64,000 bases of DNA from Terrimesophilobacter sp044464485 (lineage in GTDB: Bacteria; Actinomycetota; Actinomycetes; Actinomycetales; Microbacteriaceae): assembly GCA_044464485.1 (NCBI GenBank), contig JBIQLG010000007.1, forward strand, positions 62,001 to 126,000. Direction: 5' to 3'. Under the pieces are notes generated by a model that saw nothing but the letters and a program-made list of their open reading frames with translations, had not been told where the DNA came from and did not search any database. Shown here one piece after another: positions 15,584 to 24,614 of the stretch (position 1 is its first letter; the number at the start of each line of letters is the position of its first letter). Made by a program: the position numbers and the translations under genes.

Positions 15584-17236
15584 TCAGGCATCCTTCGCCG
15601 CGTACACACGCTGGCCGCCGACGAATGTTTGCAGCGTTCGCGTGTCGCCGATCTCGTCAGCCGGATGCGCGAACGGGTCGCGGTCGAGAACGGCCAGGTC
15701 GGCGAACTTTCCGACCTCAATGGTGCCGGTGTCGTCGCGGTGGTTCACGAAGGCGGAACCTGCCGTGTACGCGGTGATCGAGGTACCCAGATCGATGCGT
15801 TGCTCCGGGAGGAAGGTCTCATAATCGCCCTCAGCATTCTCCCGCGACGCCTTGCGGTTGACCGCGACGTGGATGGCGGCCATCGGATCCGGTGTGCTCA
15901 CCGACCAGTCGCTCCCCGCGGCAAGTGTCGCGCCGCTGCGCAGCAGATCGCCGAACGGGTACTGCCACGAACTGCGCGGTTCGCCCAGGAACGGCAGAGT
16001 GAGCTCCACCATTTGCGGTTCGAGCGCCGCCCACAGCGACTGCATGTTCGCGACAACCCCGAGCTCGCGGAACCGGGGAACATCCTCAGGGTGGATGACC
16101 TGGATGTGCGCGATATGGTGCCGGTGGTCGTTGCGGCCGTTCGCCGTAATGGCCGCCTGGATCGCGTCTAGACTCTCACGCACCGCCCTATCCCCGATCG
16201 CGTGGAAATGCAGTTGAAACCCGAGCGCATCCAGTGCGGGAGCAGCCTCGGCGAGCACCTCCGGCGGCACGAACGACATCCCGTCGTTGATGGTCGGATG
16301 TCCGTGGCCATCCAGATAAGGATCGATCATGGCGGCCGTGAAGTTCTCCGCCACGCCATCCTGCATGATCTTGATGCTCGTGGCCCGAAACCCGCCATGG
16401 CTGTAGGCGTCCCGCTTGGCGACGAGATCCGGGATCTGCTCGACACCGCGCGTGCGGTCCCACCAGATTGCGCCGACAACGCGAGCGGTGAGGGAGCCCT
16501 GCTCGCTCGCGGTGCGATACGCGGGACCGGCATCCCCCGCATCGCCGTAAAAGCCGATGATCGCATCCTGCCAGCCAGTGATGCCGAACGAATGAAGGTA
16601 TGACTGCCCCACGAGCAACGCCTCGACGAGGGTCGCATCGTCGGTGCGCGGCAGCAGATGGTTGACGAGCGACATCGCGCCCTCGTGCAGCGTGCCCGTC
16701 GGTATGCCGTTCGCGTCGCGCTCGATGCGGCCATCGGCGGGGTCCGGGGTGTCCTTCGTGATGCCGGCGAGCTCGAGCGCTCGGGAGTTCACCCACGCGC
16801 CGTGACCGTCGCGGTTCGGCAGGAACGCGGGGCGATCGGGAACAACCGTGTCGAGATCGCTCGCGAGAGGAGTGCCGCCGGGGAAACCGCTCATGGACCA
16901 GCCGCCGCCCAGAACCCACTCCAACTCAGGGTTGGCGCTCGCGTACTCGCCGATCCGTGCCAGGTAGTCGCCGCGCGCCTGGAGGTCGCTCAGGTCGCAC
17001 CGCAGCATGTCCAGACCGCCCCACACCGGATGCACGTGGGAGTCCTGGAAGCCAGGGACCAGCATCCGGCCGCCCAGGTCGACCACTTCCGTCGTCGGCC
17101 CGATGAGTTCACGAACCTCGTCGTGGCCGACGGCGACGATTCGACCGCCGCGCACCGCGACTGCGCTCGCCGTCGAACGAACCGCATCGGCGGTGAAGAC
17201 CTTTCCGCCAGCGAAAACGGTGTCAGCAGACTGCAT
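15584..17236 (-). CDS. Amidohydrolase family protein (YtcJ-like)
   Basis: A metal-dependent hydrolase of 550 residues in the amidohydrolase_3/YtcJ group. It has an N-terminal composite beta domain (FAGGKVFTADAVRST), the first metal motif DSHVHPVW (~65-72), a histidine motif HFHAIGDRA (~343-351), AHIQVIHPED, and the late Asp motif AGSDWSVSTPDP. No signal peptide is seen. It starts 17 bases after potC, so it is the last gene of the polyamine-type ABC operon and probably acts on the imported compound or its N-acyl derivative. The substrate is unknown; family members hydrolyse amides, formamides and cyclic ureides. Confidence 0.87.
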   Translation of the reverse strand: MQSADTVFAGGKVFTADAVRSTASAVAVRGGRIVAVGHDEVRELIGPTTEVVDLGGRMLVPGFQDSHVHPVWGGLDMLRCDLSDLQARGDYLARIGEYASANPELEWVLGGGWSMSGFPGGTPLASDLDTVVPDRPAFLPNRDGHGAWVNSRALELAGITKDTPDPADGRIERDANGIPTGTLHEGAMSLVNHLLPRTDDATLVEALLVGQSYLHSFGITGWQDAIIGFYGDAGDAGPAYRTASEQGSLTARVVGAIWWDRTRGVEQIPDLVAKRDAYSHGGFRATSIKIMQDGVAENFTAAMIDPYLDGHGHPTINDGMSFVPPEVLAEAAPALDALGFQLHFHAIGDRAVRESLDAIQAAITANGRNDHRHHIAHIQVIHPEDVPRFRELGVVANMQSLWAALEPQMVELTLPFLGEPRSSWQYPFGDLLRSGATLAAGSDWSVSTPDPMAAIHVAVNRKASRENAEGDYETFLPEQRIDLGTSITAYTAGSAFVNHRDDTGTIEVGKFADLAVLDRDPFAHPADEIGDTRTLQTFVGGQRVYAAKDA

Positions 17237-17253
17237 GGTGAACCTCTCAGTGA

Positions 17254-18183
17254 TTAGCCGCCGGCCATGGTTCGGGCGATCTCGGTCGCCGAATCACCGG
17301 AGCGTTTCAAAACCCATGCCACGAGCACGAGCGACAGGAGCGTGACGATGAGCATGAGGGTGGAGACGGAAGCGATTTCCGGCCTCAGACCGCTGCGCAC
17401 GGCACTCAGCACATAGACCGGCCACGGCGTCGTGCCCGACACCGAGACGAACGAGGAGATGATCGTGTTGTCGAGGCTGAGCGTGAAAGACAGGAGACCG
17501 CCGGCGAGCACGGCCGGCATGGCGAGCGGAAGCGTGATGCGCCAGAACGTGCGCAGTGGCGGAGCGTAGAGGTCGGCGGACGCCTCCTCGAGGCTCTCGC
17601 TGATACCCACGAGCCGCGCCCGCACGATATAGCTCACCACGGCGATCGAGAAGAGCGAGTTGCCGACCACGAGCCGGAAGATCCCATCATTGAAGATCGT
17701 GAGCCCCAGGTCCTGGCCGAGGAAGACGACCCACGGCAGCAGAGAAACGGCATCCACGATTTCCGGGGTTACCGTGACCAGCACGAGGACGACGAGAAAC
17801 CAGCCCACCCATTTGCCGGGCCGACGGGCCATGGCGACGCCGGCGAGCGTGCCAATGGCGGTGGCAAACAGCGCGGAGAGAACGCCGGAGCGAATCGACA
17901 CCCACACCGCATTCTGGATCGCGGGCTTGTTCAGGATCGTCAGGAACGGGTCGATCCCGAAGCCGTCGAACGCGATGAGAAGGCGCCCGGTGTTGAACGA
18001 GTACACGAGGATGACGATGATCGGCGCGAACAGGAACAACAAGACGATGACGCCCCAGATGGCAAACAGCCGGTCTGATAATGAACGCCGCGGCTTTGCC
18101 GGAGCCACACGTGATGTGCCCGATGAAGCGAGCGTGCGCGAACTCCGGTCGAGGGCGATGCGCTTGGTGGCAGTCTCGCTCAT
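17254..18183 (-). CDS. potC: ABC transporter permease, PotC-like
   Basis: Second membrane subunit of a polyamine-type importer. Its 309 residues start with a ~30-residue basic, Ser/Arg-rich N-terminus, followed by about six membrane segments (IWGVIVLLFLFAPIIVILVYS first). The permease EAA-type loop reads EEASADLYAPPLRTFWRITLPLAMPAVLAGGLL near 200-230. The start overlaps the potB stop by four bases. The symbol is by homology of the whole cassette; the true ligand may differ from spermidine/putrescine. Confidence 0.85.
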   Translation of the reverse strand: MSETATKRIALDRSSRTLASSGTSRVAPAKPRRSLSDRLFAIWGVIVLLFLFAPIIVILVYSFNTGRLLIAFDGFGIDPFLTILNKPAIQNAVWVSIRSGVLSALFATAIGTLAGVAMARRPGKWVGWFLVVLVLVTVTPEIVDAVSLLPWVVFLGQDLGLTIFNDGIFRLVVGNSLFSIAVVSYIVRARLVGISESLEEASADLYAPPLRTFWRITLPLAMPAVLAGGLLSFTLSLDNTIISSFVSVSGTTPWPVYVLSAVRSGLRPEIASVSTLMLIVTLLSLVLVAWVLKRSGDSATEIARTMAGG

Positions 18184-19073
18184 GTTTGCGCCCCCAATCG
18201 AAGTCGATAGTGCGAGCGGAACGGCAGAGTTGCCAGCCAGATGATGAACCCGAGCACGGCGGCGCTCAACAGGATGGTCAGAATCAAGACCACGGCCATC
18301 GCCGAGCCCAGCGCCCAGTTCTGTGCGGACTGGAACTGCGCCGCCACGAGTTGCCCGGCCATGTTGCCCTTGGCGCCGCCGAGCACGGTGGCGGTGATGT
18401 AGTCGCCCATGAGCGGGATATATACGAGCAGAAGGCCTGCGATGATTCCGGGCCGCGCGAGAGGGATGGTCACCCTCAGGAACGTCTGCAACCGTCCGGC
18501 GCCGAGGTCCTTCGACGCCTCACGCAACGGCTCGCCCACCCGGTCGAAGGCGACGAACAGCGGGAGGATCATGAGCGGCAGATAGTTGTAGATCACGCCG
18601 ATGAGCACGGCGCTTCGCGAGTACAGGATTTCCAGGGGGCCATCGATCAGCCCAACCGCCTGGAGGCCTTGCGAGAGCCATCCCTGTGGCGCGAGGATGA
18701 TCTGCCAGCCGATCGTGCGGACGAGAAAGTTAGTCCAGAACGGGATCATGATCGCGGCGATCAGGAGGCCTCGCTTTGCCACCGGCACTTTCACGGCCAT
18801 CCAATACGCGACCGGCATCCCGATGACGAGGCAGGCGAGCGTGCCGACGACCCCCACCCACAGCGTGTTGGAGAACGTCGAAAAGAACGTCGGCGACAGC
18901 GCTTCGGCGTAGCGATCCAGTGACAGGATGTCGTTGGCGTGCGTTCCGAAGATACTGGGCTTGTAGCCGAAGCTGTACCAGATGATCAGGCCGACGGGCG
19001 CTGCGAAGAACGCCAAAAGCCACACCCACGCCGGCAGCGCGAGTGTGGCTTTCGGCAGTCGCAGTTTAGGCAC
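18180..19073 (-). CDS. potB: ABC transporter permease, PotB-like
   Basis: First membrane subunit of the polyamine-type importer. Its 297 residues have about six membrane segments beginning ALPAWVWLLAFFAAPVGLIIWYS, and an EAA-type loop EPLREASKDLGAGRLQTFLRVTIPLARPGIIAG (~180-212). The start overlaps the end of potD by eight bases and the stop overlaps potC by four, so the operon is tightly coupled. The PotB/PotC order and loop sequences match the spermidine/putrescine class. Confidence 0.86.
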   Translation of the reverse strand: MPKLRLPKATLALPAWVWLLAFFAAPVGLIIWYSFGYKPSIFGTHANDILSLDRYAEALSPTFFSTFSNTLWVGVVGTLACLVIGMPVAYWMAVKVPVAKRGLLIAAIMIPFWTNFLVRTIGWQIILAPQGWLSQGLQAVGLIDGPLEILYSRSAVLIGVIYNYLPLMILPLFVAFDRVGEPLREASKDLGAGRLQTFLRVTIPLARPGIIAGLLLVYIPLMGDYITATVLGGAKGNMAGQLVAAQFQSAQNWALGSAMAVVLILTILLSAAVLGFIIWLATLPFRSHYRLRLGAQT

Positions 19074-20250
19074 CCGCTGCGGCCTTCATTGCCGTCCAGA
19101 TTGCGACGACGCGGTCCTGGTTCTCGTTCAATTCGCCGTTCTTCATCGTGGCGAGTTGTTCGGGCGTGAAGAACACGAGGTCGAGCATCGGGAGGTCCTC
19201 GGACTTCGCGGCGGCCTCAATTCCCGCGGCACCCGTGTGATAACCGATGTAGTCCAACTGCTTGAGCTGTGTCTCTGGCACCATCGTGAAGTTGATGAAC
19301 GCGTGGGCGGCTTCCGGATGCTTGGCACCCATGGCGATCGACCAGTTGTCCATCCAGAGTTCCGTCGCCGGCGCTCCCAACTTCCACACCCACTTGTCAG
19401 GGTCGTCGCTGTTGAGGATGCCGATACGGGCGTCACCGTTCCAGACTTGCATGAGGTCCTGAGTTCCTTGCGGAATCGCCGTGCCGCCCGGGTAAGAATC
19501 GAATGCGGCGATGTGCGGCGCGAGCTTCTTGACGAGGTAATCTTCCGCGGCGTCGAGATCTTCCTTCTTCGTCGTGTTCCAGTCGATGCCGTTCGCCCAG
19601 AAGTACATCCCGGTCAACTCAGCCGGGTCGTCAAGTACGGACGTCTTGCCGCTCGCCTCATTCTGCGCGGCATCCAGAAAATCATTCCAGGTTGTCAGGT
19701 CGCGCGTGATGACGTTCTTGTTGTACACGAAGCCCGTGGTGCCCCAGGCCTTGCAGACGGACCACTTGTTCTCCGGATCCCACTCCTGCTTGAGGAAGGC
19801 GGGGTCCATGTACTTGAGGTTCGGAATGAGGTCGTGGTTCAACTCGACGAGTAGCCCTGCATCGGCAAGCTGCGGAACGAAGACACCGGTGGGAACGACG
19901 ATGTCGTATCCGCTCGTTCCCTTCGCAGCGACGAGCTTGGCGATCATCTCCTCGTTGGACCCATACGAACCGAACGTAACTTTGGGGCCGAGCTTGTCGG
20001 TGAAACTCTGCACCACATCCGGGTCGTCATAGTCACCCCACGAGAAGATGTTCAGGCTGTCCTCAAGCGGCCCGCCGGAGGCAACGATGCCGGTTCCGGG
20101 CTTAGTGCCGCCACCAGTCGTGCAAGCCGCCAATGTCGCGACGGATGCGGCGGCGGCGGAAAACGCGAGAAAGTTTCTGCGGGACAATTCGCTCTTGATC
20201 GCAGGGATCGCCGATCTCGGCGCGAGAATGCGGATCGGTTCTTCAGTCAT
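19066..20250 (-). CDS. potD: Extracellular solute-binding lipoprotein, PotD-like
   Basis: Ligand-capture protein of the importer, with 394 residues. The N-terminal export signal combines a twin-arginine motif (SRRNFLAFS at ~23-31) and a lipobox with the lipid-modified Cys near 43 (ATLAACTT), so it may be a Tat-exported lipoprotein. The mature part is a type-II periplasmic fold: LNIFSWGDYDDPDVVQSF (~66-83) is the typical PotD entry strand, followed by GSNEEMIAKL and YDIVVPTGVFVPQL. It starts six bases after the potA stop. The polyamine ligand is inferred from family resemblance. Confidence 0.87.
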   Translation of the reverse strand: MTEEPIRILAPRSAIPAIKSELSRRNFLAFSAAAASVATLAACTTGGGTKPGTGIVASGGPLEDSLNIFSWGDYDDPDVVQSFTDKLGPKVTFGSYGSNEEMIAKLVAAKGTSGYDIVVPTGVFVPQLADAGLLVELNHDLIPNLKYMDPAFLKQEWDPENKWSVCKAWGTTGFVYNKNVITRDLTTWNDFLDAAQNEASGKTSVLDDPAELTGMYFWANGIDWNTTKKEDLDAAEDYLVKKLAPHIAAFDSYPGGTAIPQGTQDLMQVWNGDARIGILNSDDPDKWVWKLGAPATELWMDNWSIAMGAKHPEAAHAFINFTMVPETQLKQLDYIGYHTGAAGIEAAAKSEDLPMLDLVFFTPEQLATMKNGELNENQDRVVAIWTAMKAAAGA

Positions 20251-20256
20251 CTGTCA

Positions 20257-21432
20257 TCACTCCTTATTGTGGTCGTGCTGTGGTGCTGTGGATTCGGAAG
20301 GAAAAAACTGAACGCTTTCGGCTGAGAAAGCGACCGCGGCGCGGTCTCCCTCGAACAGTCGGGGTGCGCTCGGCGTTGGCAGGCGAGCCTGGATTGACAT
20401 GTCGTTTCCAAGGTCAACCAGGAACTGCACGGTTTCGCCCAGATGCGAGGTGCTGAGCACAGTTCCTTCGAAGCGGTTCGGACCGTTGGCTTTCGGTGCT
20501 CCATCGGATGCGGCGGCAAGCTGAACGAACTCGGGCCGCACGGCGGCCACGATCGAATCGCCGGCCTTTACTTCTGGATTGACGTTTGCGGTCGCAAGGC
20601 GGCCGGCCGGGCAATCCGCGGTGGTGGCATCCACCGCGACCGCTTCTAGGAAGTTCTGCTGACCGATGAACCCGGCGACATACGAATTCTTGGGCGCACC
20701 ATAAATGGTGTCGGCATCCGCGAGCTGCTCGATTCGTCCGTCGCGCATGATGGCGATGCGGTCGCTCATCGACAGCGCCTCGTGTTGATCGTGGGTCACG
20801 AAGATGAAGGAGATGCCCACCCGCGATTGCAGGAGTTTCAGCTCCAACTGCATCTCTTCACGGAGCTGGCGGTCCAGGGCACCCAGAGGCTCGTCGAGCA
20901 GCAGAACCGATGGGCGGTTGACGAGAGCACGGGCAAGCGCGATGCGCTGCTGCTGTCCGCCGGAGAGTTGTTGTGGCTTGCGGTCGGCGAAACTGCGCAT
21001 CCTCACCATGTCCAGAGCGTCCGCTACCCTCGTGCGGATCTCCGTCTTCTGTACCTTCTTTTGCTGGAGACCGTATGCAACATTTTCGGCGATCGTCAGA
21101 TGCGGAAACAGTGCGTATGCCTGAAACACGGTGTTGACGTTCCGCTTGTACGGCGGAATTCCGAGGACGTCCTTCCCCGAGATGCGGATGGAGCCTTCGT
21201 CCGGCTGTTCGAAGCCGGCAAGCATGCGCAGTGTCGTGGTCTTGCCGCAACCTGACGGTCCCAGAAGCGAGAGGAACTCGCCCGGCTCTACGTGCAGATT
21301 GATGTTGTCGACCGCGGTTGCCGTTCCGAATCGCTTTGTGACGTTCTCGAGCACCACGGTGCCGGTGGGTTCGCCACGTCCGCGCGGTATGCTCGCGTTC
21401 GCGGAGGCTGCCTCGTCTGTCACAGCGGTCAC
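20257..21432 (-). CDS. potA: ABC transporter ATP-binding protein, PotA-like
   Basis: ATPase of the importer, 391 residues. Walker A is GPSGCGKTTTLRM (~58-70), the signature is PQQLSGGQQQRIALARAL (~153-170), and Walker B is SVLLLDEPLGALD. A C-terminal TOBE/OB regulatory domain covers ~270-375. GTG 21432 is supported by AAGGGG nine bases upstream. It is first in potA-potD-potB-potC-amidohydrolase. No clear promoter was identified in the 152 bases before it. Confidence 0.9.
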   Translation of the reverse strand: MTAVTDEAASANASIPRGRGEPTGTVVLENVTKRFGTATAVDNINLHVEPGEFLSLLGPSGCGKTTTLRMLAGFEQPDEGSIRISGKDVLGIPPYKRNVNTVFQAYALFPHLTIAENVAYGLQQKKVQKTEIRTRVADALDMVRMRSFADRKPQQLSGGQQQRIALARALVNRPSVLLLDEPLGALDRQLREEMQLELKLLQSRVGISFIFVTHDQHEALSMSDRIAIMRDGRIEQLADADTIYGAPKNSYVAGFIGQQNFLEAVAVDATTADCPAGRLATANVNPEVKAGDSIVAAVRPEFVQLAAASDGAPKANGPNRFEGTVLSTSHLGETVQFLVDLGNDMSIQARLPTPSAPRLFEGDRAAVAFSAESVQFFPSESTAPQHDHNKE

Positions 21433-21547
21433 GTGGTGGTGCCCCTTCCAGAGGGTCGCTTCTTTGCGGTCACTAAGCAGTCAATCGGAAAATGCCCTAT
21501 TTTGCAACGATTCGAGTTGAGACGGCCCGCCTTGCACGACGGAATTC

Positions 21548-21568
21548 GTGGCGAATGACGTTCGCCAC
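21548..21568 (-). terminator. Hairpin downstream of ramB
   Basis: GTGGCGAA-TGACG-TTCGCCAC is a perfect 8-bp stem with a 5-base loop, 16 bases after the ramB stop. There is no U-run, so terminator function is inferred from position. Confidence 0.45.
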
Positions 21569-21584
21569 CGCGAAAACCGATGAT

Positions 21585-23021
21585 TTACGGTCGCATCTCG
21601 TCGTCGGGAGCATGTTTTTGCAGAAATGTGAACACTTCGGTGTCGTCGACACCGGTGAACGAAGTCTGTGGCAGCGCGGCGAGCAGGGAGGACTGCAGTC
21701 GGGGGCTCGGGTACGTATTCCCGGCCCAGCGCGCCGCGAGTCGAGCGGGCGGCCGACGGCAACATACCGGGTTGGGGCATTCGGATGTTCTTCGGTGCGA
21801 AGTCTCTCGGCCCCTGAACCACTTTGTGTAGGCAAAGGGAGTACCGACGCTCACCGAATAGTTGCCCCGCGACGTGGATTGGATGCTCGACGAGCACCAG
21901 TAGGTTCCGTTCGGTTTGTCGGTGTACTGGTGGTATGCGCTGAACTGGTCGGCAATCGTGAACACTTGTCGCGCGCTCCACTCCCGGCACACAAGTTGGC
22001 CTTCGACGGCACCGAGGACATCCGTCGGGAACTGGGCGTCGTCATTTTCGTACGCCTTCAGGATGGTTCCGGTCTGGTGAACCTTCAGAAAGTGGACGGG
22101 GATTCCGAGTCGCTCCGTAGCGAGATTCGTGAACCTATGCGCCGCGGTTTCATAGGTGACAGCGTAGGCATCCCGCAGGTCGTCGACGGAAAGCTCCCGC
22201 GCATCCCGTGCCTTGGTAAGAAATTCGACGGCATCCTTTTCCGGGATCATGAGCGCCGCCGCGAGGTAGTTCGTTTCGACCCGTTGGAGAAGGAACTCGC
22301 GATAATCTTTCGGCTCGCGCGCGCCGAGAACCTGAGCGGCAAGCGCGCGGAGGAGTGCGCCTCGAGGATCACCGCCTGCGCTGGACGGCAGGTAAATGCG
22401 TTTGTGTTCGTGATCGCTGATTGACCGGGTCGAATCCGGCAAATCCGCCACATAATGCAGCGTGAAGCCGAGGTGGGTGGCAAGGTCGGATGCCGTGCGT
22501 TGCGACAGCGGGCCGCCTTCGTGGCCGACAGCTTCCAGCAACTGCCTGGCCTGGGTTTCAAGAGCAGGAAAGTAGTTGTTCTGTTGCCGCATTTGCCGCC
22601 GCAGCTCCGTGTTGGCGCGCCTGGCCTCCTCGGGCGTTGCTGCGCGCTCGCGGTGGAGTCGCTCCAGCTCGGAATGCAGTCGAAGGATCGTCTCGATCGC
22701 CTCGTCGCTCAGCGTTTTGCGCACGGGAAGCGGGGGAAGATCCAGCGAAGAATAAAGCGGTCCGCGCTGCGCACGCTCGAGTGCGATCTCGAGTTCCGCA
22801 CGCCGATCCGGGGGCGCCTCCTGGAGCAGTGCATCCAGCTCCACTTCGAGTGCAGCGGCCACCGACTGCAGGTCGCGCAGGCGGGGTTCGCGTTTTCCGT
22901 TCTCCAGCACGCTCACTTGCGAAGCGGCTCTGCCGATTGCTTCACCGAGGGCTTCGAGCGTCATTCCCCGTTCGGTGCGCAGGCTTCGGATCCGCTTTCC
23001 AATCGTGAGTGCGTCCGCCAT
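21585..23021 (-). CDS. ramB: XRE-type regulator of acetate/glyoxylate metabolism, RamB-like
   Basis: RamB controls isocitrate lyase and malate synthase genes in Corynebacterium and Mycobacterium. This 478-residue protein has an N-terminal helix-turn-helix (RTERGMTLEALGEAIGRAASQVSVLENGKREPRLRDLQSVAAAL at ~14-57), a central IrrE/ImmA-like domain lacking an obvious HExxH (VETNYLAAALMIPEKDAVEFL near 245-265), and a C-terminal short-chain-fatty-acyl regulator domain with a cysteine cluster (LVCREW, YWCSSS, ECPNPVCC). It is divergent from aceA across 278 bases, the expected position for a local glyoxylate regulator. Effector and operators are not visible directly. Confidence 0.88.
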   Translation of the reverse strand: MADALTIGKRIRSLRTERGMTLEALGEAIGRAASQVSVLENGKREPRLRDLQSVAAALEVELDALLQEAPPDRRAELEIALERAQRGPLYSSLDLPPLPVRKTLSDEAIETILRLHSELERLHRERAATPEEARRANTELRRQMRQQNNYFPALETQARQLLEAVGHEGGPLSQRTASDLATHLGFTLHYVADLPDSTRSISDHEHKRIYLPSSAGGDPRGALLRALAAQVLGAREPKDYREFLLQRVETNYLAAALMIPEKDAVEFLTKARDARELSVDDLRDAYAVTYETAAHRFTNLATERLGIPVHFLKVHQTGTILKAYENDDAQFPTDVLGAVEGQLVCREWSARQVFTIADQFSAYHQYTDKPNGTYWCSSSIQSTSRGNYSVSVGTPFAYTKWFRGRETSHRRTSECPNPVCCRRPPARLAARWAGNTYPSPRLQSSLLAALPQTSFTGVDDTEVFTFLQKHAPDDEMRP

Positions 23022-23299
23022 CTCTCCATCGTCTCTCGTGAACCCCGCCTCGTTCGTAATTCAGGATGCTCAGCAACGGGGATTCTTGATCAAAACAGAA
23101 ATTTAGTGATTCTTCTAGTTTCACTCGATGATTTGGGCCCAACGTTCGTCGAGTTGGTCAGAACGGTGGCACAGTATGGCAGTTTTTTGGTTTTCAGAAG
23201 TGTACGAGAAGTTCTCTGCCTGAATTCGGTGCCACCGGGATCCGTCGGCTGCACAGTGGAAACCACAGCCGCACAACGCAGCAACGCCAGGAGAGAAAC
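23022..23299. promoter_or_regulatory. ramB-aceA divergent control region
   Basis: These 278 bases hold no gene. They are more A+T-rich than their surroundings (for example 23080-23130 and 23180-23200). They contain a GAGAA-G-TTCTC inverted repeat at 23206-23216 and the aceA ribosome site AGGAG at 23289-23293. I could not place a RamB consensus box with confidence. By position the region should carry both promoters and the acetate-response sites. Confidence 0.5.
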
Positions 23300-24589
23300 A
23301 TGAACGAGAAAACGTCGACCGCCAGACCGGGAGATCAGACCCAGACCGCATCCGAGCTCGAGACTGAGTGGAAGACGGAAGCACGCTGGAGCGGCATCAC
23401 GCGCGACTACAGCGCCGAAGACGTCATCGCCATCCGCGGCAGCGTGCGCGAGGATCGCACCCTCGCCCGCCGCGGGGCAGAGAACCTGTGGAACCTCCTC
23501 CATTCCGAAGAGTGGGTGTACGCGCTTGGCGCGCTCACCGGCAACCAGGCCGTGCAGCAGGTGCGCGCAGGCCTCAAGGCCATCTACCTTTCCGGCTGGC
23601 AGGTTGCCGCCGACGCGAACCTCGCCGGGCAGACCTACCCGGACCAGAGCCTGTACCCGGCTAACTCCGTCCCCGCAGTGGTGCGCCGCATCAACAATGC
23701 CCTCTTGCGTGCCGGGCACATCGAGGGCGACGACATCGACTGGATGGCCCCCGTCGTCGCGGATGCCGAGGCCGGCTTCGGGGGACCACTCAACGCCTAC
23801 GAGCTCATGCACTCCATGATCGAGGCGGGCGCTGCGGGCGTGCACTGGGAGGACCAGCTCGCGAGCGAGAAGAAGTGCGGGCACATGGGCGGCAAGGTGC
23901 TCATTCCGACGGGCCAGCACATCCGCACGCTCAACGCGGCACGCCTGGCGGCCGACGTGGCCGGTGTTCCCACCATCGTCATCGCCCGCACGGACGCGCT
24001 CGCGGCCACCCTCATCACGAGCGACATCGATGAGCGCGACCAGCCGTTCATCAACGGCAACAGAACGCCAGAGGGCTTCTACGAGACCACTCCGGGGATC
24101 GAGACGGTGCTGGCTCGCGGACACGCCTATGCCCCATACGCCGATCTGCTCTGGGTGGAAAGCGCGGAGCCTGACCTCGAGCTGGCGCGCACGTTCGCGG
24201 AGAGCATCCACCGTGAGTTCCCCGGCAAGAAGCTCGCATACAACTGCTCGCCGTCGTTCAACTGGAAGCGCCACCTCGACGATGCCACGATCGCCTCGTT
24301 CCAGCGGGAACTTGCCGCGATGGGGTACGCGTTCCAGTTCATCACCCTCGCCGGGTTCCACGCGCTCAACCACTCCATGTTCACGCTTGCGCGGGGCTAC
24401 CAGGAGCGCCAGATGAGCGCCTACGTCGAGCTTCAAGAGGCTGAGTTCGCCTCCGAGGTCGACGGATACACCGCCACGCGCCACCAGCGCGAAGTCGGCA
24501 CCGGCTACTTCGACCGGATCGCCACCGCTTTGAACCCGGGAAGCCAAACCCTGGCGCTCGTGGGTTCGACCGAGACCGCCCAGTTCTAG
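23300..24589 (+). CDS. aceA: Isocitrate lyase
   Basis: Splits isocitrate to succinate and glyoxylate, the first glyoxylate-shunt step, allowing growth on acetate or fatty acids. The 429-residue protein carries the signature SEKKCGHMGGK with catalytic Cys193. Flanking motifs are WMAPVVADAEAGFGG (Mg-binding Asp, ~150-165), IVIARTDALAA, and YNCSPSFNWKRHLDD (~314-328). AGGAG precedes the ATG by six bases. aceB follows after 25 bases with its own ribosome site, forming an aceA-aceB unit. Confidence 0.97.
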   Translation: MNEKTSTARPGDQTQTASELETEWKTEARWSGITRDYSAEDVIAIRGSVREDRTLARRGAENLWNLLHSEEWVYALGALTGNQAVQQVRAGLKAIYLSGWQVAADANLAGQTYPDQSLYPANSVPAVVRRINNALLRAGHIEGDDIDWMAPVVADAEAGFGGPLNAYELMHSMIEAGAAGVHWEDQLASEKKCGHMGGKVLIPTGQHIRTLNAARLAADVAGVPTIVIARTDALAATLITSDIDERDQPFINGNRTPEGFYETTPGIETVLARGHAYAPYADLLWVESAEPDLELARTFAESIHREFPGKKLAYNCSPSFNWKRHLDDATIASFQRELAAMGYAFQFITLAGFHALNHSMFTLARGYQERQMSAYVELQEAEFASEVDGYTATRHQREVGTGYFDRIATALNPGSQTLALVGSTETAQF

Positions 24590-24614
24590 AAATTTCACGA
24601 CAAGGAGAACACCC

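Noticed and set aside
21498..21507. TATTTTGCAA resembling a RamB box upstream of potA
   Set aside because: It matches only the TTTGCAA part of the motif and lies before a transporter operon, not at aceA or ramB; too weak to call.
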